Shown here in pieces: positions 44,603 through 52,145 of a DNA stretch of 64,000 bases. Both the position numbers and the translations under genes were made by a program. The number at the start of each line of letters is the position of its first letter. Within the stretch, counting starts at the first letter, position 1. This stretch comes from Salmonirosea aquatica (lineage in GTDB: Bacteria; Bacteroidota; Bacteroidia; Cytophagales; Spirosomataceae), in contig NZ_WHLY01000002.1 in NCBI RefSeq assembly GCF_009296315.1, positions 3,702,501-3,766,500 of the forward strand, read 5' to 3'. The notes under the pieces were generated by a model, which did not search any database, was not told where the DNA came from, and was given only the letters and a program-made list of their open reading frames with translations.

Positions 44603-45676
44603 CTAAGCCGTTTCTCCTTCCTGCATCCGTTCGGCGTTTTCAGCAATGCGGAGTTGCTCAATAAAATCGCCAATCTCACCTTCCATCACGGTAGGTAGGT
44701 TATAGACCGTGTAGCCGATCCGGTGGTCGGTCACGCGGCTCTGGGGGTAGTTGTAGGTACGGATCTTGTCGGAGCGGTCGCCGGTGCCGACCATCGATAG
44801 CCGCTGCGAACTGATGGCGTCGTTGTGCTTTTTGAGTTCTATTTCGTAAAGGCGTGCGCGCAACACTTCCAGGGCCTTGGCTTTGTTTTTGAGCTGCGAA
44901 CGCTCATCCTGGCAACTCACCACCAACCCCGACGGAATGTGTGTGAGCCGCACGGCCGAGTAGGTCGTGTTCACCGATTGTCCACCCGCACCCGAGGAGT
45001 TGAAGGTATCCACGCGCACATCGTTCATGTTGATTTCTACATCCACCTCTTCGGCCTCGGGCAGTACGGCTACCGTGGCGGCCGAAGTATGCACGCGGCC
45101 TTGTGATTCGGTGGCAGGTACCCGCTGCACGCGGTGCACGCCCGACTCGAACTTAAGCTTGCCATACACGTCCTCGCCCTCTACTTTGGCCACAATTTCC
45201 TTATAGCCGCCGTTGGTACCTTCGGTGAAATCCAGGATGGACAGCCGCCAGTTCATTTTCTCGCAAAACCGCTGGTACATGCGGAAGAGGTCGCCCGCAA
45301 AAATGGCCGCTTCATCGCCTCCGGTACCCGCCCGTACTTCCAGAATACTATTGCGGCTGTCGTTCGGATCTTTGGGAATCAGCATTTCCTTGATGGCCTT
45401 TTCCAGCACCTCTTTCTGCGGTTGCAGTTCGTTGAGTTCTTCCTTGGCCATTTCGCGCATCTCTTCGTCCTTCTCGGTGGTGATGAGTTCCTTGGCTCCG
45501 GCGATGTCTTTGAGGAGTTTCTGGTAGGCGTCGTACTGCGTCACGATCCGCTCCAGGTCTTTGTACTCTTTGCTGAGTTTGGAATAACGCTGCGCGTCCA
45601 TGACCACCTCGGGCTGAATGATCTGCTGCCCTACCTCGTGAAAGCGCTCCTTTAAAGCTTCTAATTTATCCTGCAT
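44603..45676 (-). CDS. prfA: Peptide chain release factor 1
   Basis: A 357-aa translation terminator recognising UAA/UAG. The catalytic GGQ is at 231-233 in SSGAGGQSVNTTYSAVR. The stop-codon-recognition region and C-terminal domain are full length, with no frameshift site, so it is RF1 rather than RF2. The promoter TATCTTTG lies 36 bp upstream. Confidence 0.96.
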   Translation of the reverse strand: MQDKLEALKERFHEVGQQIIQPEVVMDAQRYSKLSKEYKDLERIVTQYDAYQKLLKDIAGAKELITTEKDEEMREMAKEELNELQPQKEVLEKAIKEMLIPKDPNDSRNSILEVRAGTGGDEAAIFAGDLFRMYQRFCEKMNWRLSILDFTEGTNGGYKEIVAKVEGEDVYGKLKFESGVHRVQRVPATESQGRVHTSAATVAVLPEAEEVDVEINMNDVRVDTFNSSGAGGQSVNTTYSAVRLTHIPSGLVVSCQDERSQLKNKAKALEVLRARLYEIELKKHNDAISSQRLSMVGTGDRSDKIRTYNYPQSRVTDHRIGYTVYNLPTVMEGEIGDFIEQLRIAENAERMQEGETA

Positions 45677-45711
45677 GGTATATTTGTTGCATTGGGGGAC
45701 GCAAAGATACG

Positions 45712-45719
45712 TAATTTAG
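45712..45719 (-). promoter_or_regulatory. -7 box TATCTTTG of prfA
   Basis: On the minus strand TATCTTTG fits TAnnTTTG. It is 36 bp upstream of the prfA ATG at 45676. Confidence 0.6.
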
Positions 45720-45781
45720 CGTCACGGCGATTTGGTAAACCAACGCGTCAGGGCTCGTGTTGTTTAATCAAAATCCGCATG

Positions 45782-46387
45782 ATGCTACAGAAAAACTTGA
45801 CTTCGTTCACGACTATGACCCAATCCACGGCCCTGCTTCTCCTTACGACACTCCTGCTGGCAGGTTGTAATACCGACAACCGGATCCAGCAGACCGCAGC
45901 CCTCAAACAGGAAATGAATGCGGCGGAAATCAAGCGCGTAACCAACCCGCAGCTGATTGCTACGGTAGACGAATGGGGAAAGGAATTGGTAGCCGAAGCC
46001 CGGAAAGCACTCGAAAAAGAACTGGGCCGTAATCCGCAACAAGCCACCGCTTTGTGTCAGGATTCACAAAAGGTACCCCTCATCGCAGCGATGGACCGTG
46101 CCTATGGAGTCAAAATCCAGCTGATGGGACCGGCTGATGTAAAAAACCAGAGCCTGGCTCCCAAAGAGCGCGAACTGCTGGATGCCTACCTGTACAACGC
46201 CGAAAACAACCTACCCCAATCCGATAATGTTCAGAAGCTGAACGACACGCTGCTCCTCTACACTGCCCCGGTTCCTCTGGAGAGTCTGATTTGTAAAACG
46301 TGCTTCAAAGACCAGCAGGTGACCTTCGCCGTATGGCGGGTACTTTTTGACCGGAAGGCAGTGATCCGGAAAATGAATGCCAAGTAG
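45782..46387 (+). CDS. Predicted lipoprotein, DUF3365-like
   Basis: About 201 aa. Hydrophobic signal and lipobox LLAGC (in TLLLAGCNTDNR) mark a lipoprotein. The mature part is mostly helical with TALCQDSQKVPLIAAMDRAY, and a C-terminal CKTC; the pattern suggests the DUF3365/Tll0287 heme-binding-like group, but no typical CxxCH is present, so heme is not claimed. Start codon is uncertain among 45779, 45782 and 45815; I chose 45782 because it supplies a Lys before the hydrophobic stretch. The frame upstream of 45779 lies over the prfA promoter. Confidence 0.75.
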   Translation: MLQKNLTSFTTMTQSTALLLLTTLLLAGCNTDNRIQQTAALKQEMNAAEIKRVTNPQLIATVDEWGKELVAEARKALEKELGRNPQQATALCQDSQKVPLIAAMDRAYGVKIQLMGPADVKNQSLAPKERELLDAYLYNAENNLPQSDNVQKLNDTLLLYTAPVPLESLICKTCFKDQQVTFAVWRVLFDRKAVIRKMNAK

Positions 46388-46412
46388 GTGAAGCAGGGGA
46401 AGATTGTTTTTT

Positions 46413-46468
46413 GTTGAATTGTTGAATTGTTGAATTGTTGAATTGTTGAATTGTTGAATTGTTGAATT
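46413..46468. repeat. Tandem repeat: GTTGAATT x 7
   Basis: Seven perfect copies of the 8-mer GTTGAATT occupy 46413-46468. It lies between the lipoprotein gene and the xylulokinase stop, and is not within a gene. Confidence 0.95.
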
Positions 46469-46536
46469 GTTTTTTGATTTATTTGAAATCAGGTGACTGA
46501 TTACCAGTAGGATATGTAAGAATTCAAGTTTCCTTT

Positions 46537-46599
46537 ACACAAAACACAAAACACAAAACACAAAACACAAAACACAAAACACAAAACACAAAACACAAA
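46537..46599. repeat. Tandem repeat: ACACAAA x 9, abutting the xylB stop codon
   Basis: Nine perfect copies of the heptamer ACACAAA occupy 46537-46599. The last base adjoins the stop codon of the kinase gene, which starts at 46600 on the minus strand, so in that transcript the 3' UTR begins with TTTGTGT repeats. Confidence 0.95.
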
Positions 46600-48081
46600 C
46601 TACCCAACTCTCAGTGAATCCTTCCAACGCCCGTAGGCCTGCTGGTACCGTTCGGCCTGCGCGGTATCCGGTTCGATGGTATGCGTAGCCGTCAGCCCCA
46701 CAAACGTCTCTTCCCGGTTTTTGTAATAGCCCAGCCCCATGCCCGCGCCGCGGGCCGCGCCCTGGGCACCATCGGTGTTGTATAGCTCCACCGTCGCGCC
46801 CGAGATGCTGGCGAAGGTTTCACGGAAAATAGGACTCAGGAACATATTCGCCTCACCAGCGCGAATATTTTTGAGCGACACGCCCAGCGTTTCCATGAGC
46901 TGCATGCCGTAGTATAAGGCAAAGACGATGCCTTCCTGCGAAGCCCGAACCAGGTGGCTCAGGCCGTGGCGGTTGAATTGCAAACCTTCAAAATTGGCAC
47001 CGGGATCGGCATTGCAGAGCATCCGCTCGGCTCCGTTGCCGAAGGGCAGACACAGGAGTCCGTCGGAACCAATAGGGGCCTGGGCGGCCAGGTCGTTCAT
47101 ATCGGCGTAGGACATACGCCGTTGCAGGATGGTGTTCCGCAGCCAGCTATTGACAATACCCGTACCATTGACGCACAGCAGCACCCCGTAGCGGGGGGTA
47201 CCCAGCACGTGGTTGACGTGCAGGAAGGTATTCACGCGCGACTCCACGTCGAATTTGGACTGGTCGCTCACGCCGTAGACTACGCCCGAGGTACCTGCCG
47301 TGGCGGCGACTTCGCCCGGTTCGAGTACATTGAGCGAGAAAGCGTTGTTGGGCTGATCTCCCGCCCGGTACGTGACGGGGGTACCTTGCGCCAGGCCCAG
47401 GGCTTCGGCGGCCTGAGTCGTGAGCTCCCCCTGATCACCAAAGGTAGGAAACACCTGGGGGAGCAGGTCAGCGTCAAAACCGAAGTAATCCAGCAGGAAG
47501 CCAGCGGGTTGCTCGTCCAGAAAATCCCAGAAAATCCCTTCCGACAAACCCGAAGGCGTAGTAGCTACTTCATTCGTCATGCGAGCGGCCAGATAGTCGC
47601 CGGGTAGCATGAATTTATGAACTTTGGCGTATACCGCCGGTTCGTTCTGCTTGACCCACGCCAGCTTGGAAGCCGTAAAATTGCCGGGCGAATTCAGCAA
47701 GTGCGGCAGAGCCACTTCGGGTCCCATGGCTTCCAGGGCGGCATTGCCCACGGCAACGGCCCGGCTGTCGCACCAGATGATGGCCGGCCGCAGTACATTC
47801 ATTTCTTTATCCACCACCACCAGGCCGTGCATCTGGTACGAAATCCCGATGGCTTTTACATCGGCAGGGGCGATTCCGGCTTTCTGCATGACGGCCCGGG
47901 AAGCCAGGCAGGCGTTTTGCCACCACTGCTCGGGCTGCTGCTCGGCGTAGCCGGGCTGCGGGGCGTCCATCGGCATTTCGGTTTCGGGAAAAAAAGCCGA
48001 AGCTACAACCTGGCCCGTATCGGCGGCCAGCAGGCAGGCTTTCACAGATGAACTGCCCACATCAAATCCAAGGAAATACAT
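46600..48081 (-). CDS. xylB: FGGY-family carbohydrate kinase, xylulokinase-type
   Basis: A 493-aa kinase that phosphorylates a ketopentose, most likely D-xylulose. FLGFDVGSSSVKACL (about 3-17) is the phosphate-1 motif; IGISYQMHGLVVVDKE and PAIIWCDSRA are the xylulokinase sugar-site blocks; TAGTSGVVYGVS is the adenosine/phosphate region. The first ATG of the frame is 24 nt upstream but MYFLGFDVGSSS at 48081 is the natural start. No xylose isomerase gene is adjacent, so linkage to xylose is by family only. The tandem repeat directly downstream is odd. Confidence 0.85.
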   Translation of the reverse strand: MYFLGFDVGSSSVKACLLAADTGQVVASAFFPETEMPMDAPQPGYAEQQPEQWWQNACLASRAVMQKAGIAPADVKAIGISYQMHGLVVVDKEMNVLRPAIIWCDSRAVAVGNAALEAMGPEVALPHLLNSPGNFTASKLAWVKQNEPAVYAKVHKFMLPGDYLAARMTNEVATTPSGLSEGIFWDFLDEQPAGFLLDYFGFDADLLPQVFPTFGDQGELTTQAAEALGLAQGTPVTYRAGDQPNNAFSLNVLEPGEVAATAGTSGVVYGVSDQSKFDVESRVNTFLHVNHVLGTPRYGVLLCVNGTGIVNSWLRNTILQRRMSYADMNDLAAQAPIGSDGLLCLPFGNGAERMLCNADPGANFEGLQFNRHGLSHLVRASQEGIVFALYYGMQLMETLGVSLKNIRAGEANMFLSPIFRETFASISGATVELYNTDGAQGAARGAGMGLGYYKNREETFVGLTATHTIEPDTAQAERYQQAYGRWKDSLRVG

Positions 48082-48183
48082 AAGGGTAAGGATTAAGGAA
48101 GACACAAAGGTACAATGGGGCAGCGCGACAATGCAAATGGCGGGAGAAAGGAGCCACTCCGACCCAAAAGGCTGCCTGTCCGC

Positions 48184-49026
48184 TTACCTCAAGATCACCT
48201 TCGCTATCACAGGTTGATGATCTGAGGGGTACCTTTGCTCTTTGGCGTCGGTCAAAACGCCGTATTTCAAGACATCAAAGTCTTTGCTCACAAAAATGTA
48301 GTCGATGCGATTGTTCATCGGGGCGTCAAACTTGAAGCTATTGAAGGTACCCTCTGGGCCGTAAGGCGGCTGCTTGGTCACATTGTGGGCATCCTGTAGC
48401 AGGGTTTGCATGGCTTTGATCTGTTCCGTTTCGGGCGTGGAGTTGAAGTCACCCACGCAAATGGCGGGGGTACTTTTGGCAATTTCTTTGATTTTCTTTA
48501 CCATTAATTTGCCGGATTCCTGCCGGGCCTTCACGCCCTGATGGTCGAAGTGGACGCTGAATAAGTAAAACTGCTTCTTCGTTTTCAAATCCTGAAACTT
48601 GGCCCAGGAACAAATCCGGTTGCAGCAGACAGCATCCCAGCCCTTGCCGGGTACGTCGGGGGTTTCGCTCAGCCAGAAATCGCCGGAATCAAGTACCTTG
48701 AAGCGGTCTTTGCGGTAAAAAATCGCCGAGTGCTCGCCTGCCTGCTTGCCATCGTCGCGGCCCTTGCCCAGAAACGCAAACTCTTTCAGTTCGGCCACAT
48801 CGTCCAGCTGCCCGCGCAGGGCTTCCTGGGTACCAAAGAGATCAAACTCGTGAAACTGAATCAGCGACTTCACCATTTCCTTGCGGTTGGGCCAGGCATT
48901 CACGCCATCGTTGGGGGTATTGTAGCGGAGGTTGTAGGTGGCTACGTTGATGGGCGTATTACTTTGAGAAAAGGTACCCTGCATGACGCAGAGGCTTAGG
49001 AACAGGAATACAATACTGGTTTTCAT
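48184..49026 (-). CDS. Secreted endonuclease/exonuclease/phosphatase-family protein
   Basis: A 280-aa protein with a signal peptide MKTSIVFLFLSLCVMQGTFS then Q. The EEP fold is marked by VATYNLRYNTPNDG, GTQEALRGQL (catalytic Glu), FSVHFDHQG, CVGDFNSTP and PSDHQPVIAKV (Asp-His pair). It could hydrolyse phosphoesters or nucleic acid outside the cytoplasm. 48082-48183 contains nothing else recognised. Confidence 0.9.
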   Translation of the reverse strand: MKTSIVFLFLSLCVMQGTFSQSNTPINVATYNLRYNTPNDGVNAWPNRKEMVKSLIQFHEFDLFGTQEALRGQLDDVAELKEFAFLGKGRDDGKQAGEHSAIFYRKDRFKVLDSGDFWLSETPDVPGKGWDAVCCNRICSWAKFQDLKTKKQFYLFSVHFDHQGVKARQESGKLMVKKIKEIAKSTPAICVGDFNSTPETEQIKAMQTLLQDAHNVTKQPPYGPEGTFNSFKFDAPMNNRIDYIFVSKDFDVLKYGVLTDAKEQRYPSDHQPVIAKVILR

Positions 49027-49168
49027 GAAAGAGTTTAGAGGTTGAAGTACTTAAACTGACTCCTGCAAAGTAAGGGAATTTGGGCGGGATGAGGGTGTTA
49101 AATTTGTTTGAAGTTGCGAGAAGCAGGGTACGTCATGACCGGAATGGGCAGTTTTCTCGCGCTCGTAC

Positions 49169-49316
49169 CAATTTATGATAGAGACGGTTCCTCGCTGGGA
49201 TACTATTTTCCCACATTTGTAACGACAACGGCCGACCGTGCGTATGCCCTCATGCGTGGCTCGCGTTAGTAACATGAAGTAGATGCTAACCCCAATTTGT
49301 AATCGGGGTTAGCGGG
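49169..49316 (+). repeat. Intergenic repeat, copy A
   Basis: This stretch matches copy B (51005-51135) in the same orientation. Shared blocks include ACGGTTCC-CGCTGGGAT, ATGCCCTCATGCG-GGCTCG and AATCGGGGTTAGCGGG. Copy A carries an extra stretch of about 16 nt near 49225-49240. No coding frame is conserved. The rest of the 429-bp gap 49027-49455 shows nothing recognisable. Confidence 0.75.
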
Positions 49317-49455
49317 TTCAGGGCTTGGCGATGGAGGGGCAATAGAATTCCGTCAGCCGAACCTGGCAACAAAACCAAATTGGAAAAATGAAGTTGAGCC
49401 TTTGTTCGTCAAGCCCCACTACTACAAAACCCATGTTGGCTGCTGTGCTTGTTGT

Positions 49456-49932
49456 CTACTGACAAATAGTACTGTTTTGTCGTGCTATTAATTGCCACGA
49501 TTTTTTATATCGTCTGTAAATATTGGTATAAGCTCTTTTGTTCAACGGCTTGCCGTCAGGCGTGGTGGCTGTTGCATCAGGTACATCCTGTCCCATTACA
49601 ATTGCAATATCCTGGTTGATGGTTATTTTATCGATAACGTGTTCAATGTGCGGAGGTGTTCCTTTCATCGCTGCATTGCTTTTTTTCCACAGGGCCAAAA
49701 GCTCTATAAGCCCCTCAAACCCATGAATTTTTTGATTTGGGTTCATTACCACATAGTCGGGCGAAACATATTGATGCATAAAAAGCGTATCCTGTGTATT
49801 CATCGCTATCACGCTAAGTTCTTCTATCTTGCGAACAGCGGCTTCGTCGGCCTGGGCTTTCGCAGTGGTTTGAGCTTGACTAATTGTAGCAATGCCTACA
49901 AAAAGCATAGAGCTAATAAGTTTTTTCATCAT
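49456..49932 (-). CDS. Secreted DUF4440/SnoaL-like (NTF2 fold) protein
   Basis: About 158 aa with signal peptide ending SQAQ and a single NTF2-like domain (VRKIEELSVIAMNTQDTLFM, HQYVSPDYVVMNPNQKIHG, WQLIARQNSTI). Such proteins are usually small-molecule binders or subunits of enzymes of unknown action. Base composition is lower in GC than the flanking genes, there is no GGTACC site, and it lies in the segment bounded by the two repeat copies. The AraC gene next to it may be its regulator. Start is the ATG at 49932 or 49941. Confidence 0.8.
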   Translation of the reverse strand: MMKKLISSMLFVGIATISQAQTTAKAQADEAAVRKIEELSVIAMNTQDTLFMHQYVSPDYVVMNPNQKIHGFEGLIELLALWKKSNAAMKGTPPHIEHVIDKITINQDIAIVMGQDVPDATATTPDGKPLNKRAYTNIYRRYKKSWQLIARQNSTICQ

Positions 49933-50023
49933 ATTTTGCATACGTTCCCACGTTGGCTAAATTATTTATCGTGTAAAGGTGCGACGGGGAACGAATTGTA
50001 GCCTAGTAAAAAATCGACATTCT

Positions 50024-50809
50024 TTAATAAATGATGGCATTGTCAAAGTCAAATGTGGTAGGAACGGTGTTTGTAAATTGCTTAAAATCCCGCAACAAAT
50101 GCATTTGATCAAAATAGCCAACTGAATGGGTAATGTTAGTCCAGGTTTGATTGGATTCTTCTTTTTTTAACTTCATAGCCTGGTTAAACTTCAAAATCCT
50201 TTGGTACATTTTGGGGGTTACTCCGGTTCTGGCAAGAAAATTCCTTTCAAATTGGCGGTTGCTCAAACAAGCATCAGAAGCTAATTGGTCCAGCGAATAT
50301 TGATATAAATGAGCCTGGTTGATTACAAAATCGATAGGCTGTTGCTTTATCCTGAGATTAGAAACCTTATTCATCAAATACTTTTCAGCATATAAAACCA
50401 TTTCTTCAAAACTTGTTGAATTGATTATTTGCTCATTTAATTCTTTGATAGAGTTTCCCAAGACACAAACCGTTTCAACATGCCCGTTGGAAAACACCGA
50501 TAACGGAATATCAAATAAACGATGAAAGCCACCCGTTTTAAAAATGATTTTGAACATCAAATAATCATTTGGAATAAGCATATCGACCCTTTCGGTTTGT
50601 TGACGAATGATAACCGTATCAGGTGTTTTGCTGAATTCTCCGTCTAAAAATACTGCAGGTTTGTTTTTTGGATAAAAATAAATGGCTTCCTCTGGGGTTG
50701 GAGTGTTAGAAAGCGGGTTTGGATTACCTATCGATGTGAACAAATACCAGTATTCTCTAACCAACTGTTTCAGAGCCGGGTGCGGCGTTTTTTTAAGTAG
50801 CTGGTACAT
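50024..50809 (-). CDS. AraC-family transcriptional regulator
   Basis: A 261-aa protein with an N-terminal ligand-type domain (about 1-150) and a C-terminal AraC DNA-binding domain (about 165-255: YSLDQLASDACLSNRQFERN, then ITHSVGYFDQMHLLRDFKQ). The arrangement is like DUF6597-type AraC regulators of Bacteroidota. It is AT-rich relative to its surroundings and lies 83 bp upstream of the DUF4440 gene on the same strand, a likely target. Confidence 0.88.
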   Translation of the reverse strand: MYQLLKKTPHPALKQLVREYWYLFTSIGNPNPLSNTPTPEEAIYFYPKNKPAVFLDGEFSKTPDTVIIRQQTERVDMLIPNDYLMFKIIFKTGGFHRLFDIPLSVFSNGHVETVCVLGNSIKELNEQIINSTSFEEMVLYAEKYLMNKVSNLRIKQQPIDFVINQAHLYQYSLDQLASDACLSNRQFERNFLARTGVTPKMYQRILKFNQAMKLKKEESNQTWTNITHSVGYFDQMHLLRDFKQFTNTVPTTFDFDNAIIY

Positions 50810-51004
50810 CTTTATGTTTTAAAAATCAAATCAATACTATTTGTTAATTTGTCCCGGTCTGTATTTAGCAGGCAACTCTTATATCTTGTTGTGCGTAGTC
50901 TTCCGAAGGGAGACTGCGTACCATACATAGTAGGCAGTCTGAGACTGCCCTCATGCTCAAACGCTTCTTTCCATCAGAATCTCAAAGCAACCTTGCACTC
51001 GTCT

Positions 51005-51135
51005 CGATTTGTAATCGGGACGGTTCCCCGCTGGGATGCTATCTTCTCGCGTTTTTAACGCGAATGCCCTCATGCGCGGCTCGTGTTACAAACGGGAAGT
51101 GGACGCAACCCTGATTGCAAATCGGGGTTAGCGGG
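51005..51135 (+). repeat. Intergenic repeat, copy B
   Basis: Diverged direct copy of 49169-49316. It ends with AATCGGGGTTAGCGGG like copy A, and has GATTTGTAATCGGGA near its start. To the left (50890-50965) is a hairpin-rich stretch, including GGCAGTCT-G-AGACTGCC. Within the gap 50810-51190 no gene was found. Confidence 0.75.
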
Positions 51136-51190
51136 GGGCACAACTGTCAGCCCTACTGTTGCCAATACGATGTTAGTGGTTCGGTTTTCT

Positions 51191-51859
51191 TTATTGGTAA
51201 TTCGCATTGTCCCAAATTAAAAGTCTACCAATGTTGTCAATATTTAGTTTTTCGTCTTGATTAATCTTTTCAAGTCGTTGTTCAAACTTGTCTAGTTCAG
51301 TTTTTACAATTTCAATTGCCTTCCTTAACGAAGCAATGTCAAACTGAACTACGTTTTCACTTGGTGTCGGGGCAAAGTGTTCGTCAAATTCGCCAACTGT
51401 AAAGTCAAAAGTTATTTTGTCTCCTTGAATTTTAACTTCTGGCTCTGGGTGTCCGGCATAAAATCCTTTTTCTTTTCCATTCCCAAGGTTTTCCCAATAT
51501 TGAAGGTCAGCAAGGTCTCCGCAACATTGGGGGAAGTATTTGTCTTGTCCGTCAATACGAAGAACGTAACCACCGAATAATGCACTTGCTTGTTCTCTTT
51601 CGTATTTTCCGTCTCTAAGTTCTTGTGTATGGTCAGATATAAGTTTCTTTAAATTGTTGTCAGTAACTTCAGAAAGACGGTAAAAAGATGAACCTTTCAA
51701 ATAGGGTTTCAAATCGTCAATAAAGCCTGCTTTATTATAACTGTCGCTTTTATATTTGTCCCACAATTCAGGATACTCCCAGTACGGAAATTTTTCAGGT
51801 GTCGGTACGTCCTGGTTGTTATATCCAATTTCTATTACTGGTATCAATTCTACTATCAT
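51191..51859 (-). CDS. Orphan hypothetical protein, 222 aa, low GC
   Basis: I do not recognise this protein. It is soluble, rich in Asp, Glu, Asn, Tyr and Phe, with no signal. Notable parts: EKFPYWEYPELWDKYKSD near the N-terminus, an FPQCCGDLADLQYWENLG block with adjacent cysteines, and a coiled C-terminal helix. The gene has markedly lower GC than its neighbours and no GGTACC site. Motifs GTTAGTGG (51171-51178) and CCGCTAAC (51892-51899) lie on either side in inverted orientation. This, with its lack of context, suggests an acquired cassette-type gene, but that is inference. Confidence 0.7.
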   Translation of the reverse strand: MIVELIPVIEIGYNNQDVPTPEKFPYWEYPELWDKYKSDSYNKAGFIDDLKPYLKGSSFYRLSEVTDNNLKKLISDHTQELRDGKYEREQASALFGGYVLRIDGQDKYFPQCCGDLADLQYWENLGNGKEKGFYAGHPEPEVKIQGDKITFDFTVGEFDEHFAPTPSENVVQFDIASLRKAIEIVKTELDKFEQRLEKINQDEKLNIDNIGRLLIWDNANYQ

Positions 51860-52145
51860 TTTCTGTCTGTGGCGTGTCGCTCGTTAAACTGACCGCTAAC
51901 TCCTGTATATACGCAAGTTTTGCAGTACTTTTTGTATTTATTTGTACTTTATAAATATTTCACGATACTTCTATGGCAGTATATATCCAAAAAACCACAC
52001 AAGCTATACACTCAATAAATGTAAGCTAGGTACAAATTACTCCCTTCACCGCTTCCTTACATCAAACAGGCGCGAAATATTATCGTACGGTAGGTAGTTT
52101 GGGTACCCCTCGCGGAAGGACTGCAATCTGGTTTTGAAAGGCCAT

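Noticed and set aside
46413-46599. CRISPR-like array
   Set aside because: Units are 7-8 bp in pure tandem without spacers, so these are simple sequence repeats.
49051-49275. 74-codon frame within repeat copy A
   Set aside because: The frame is not maintained in copy B, so the repeat is not coding.
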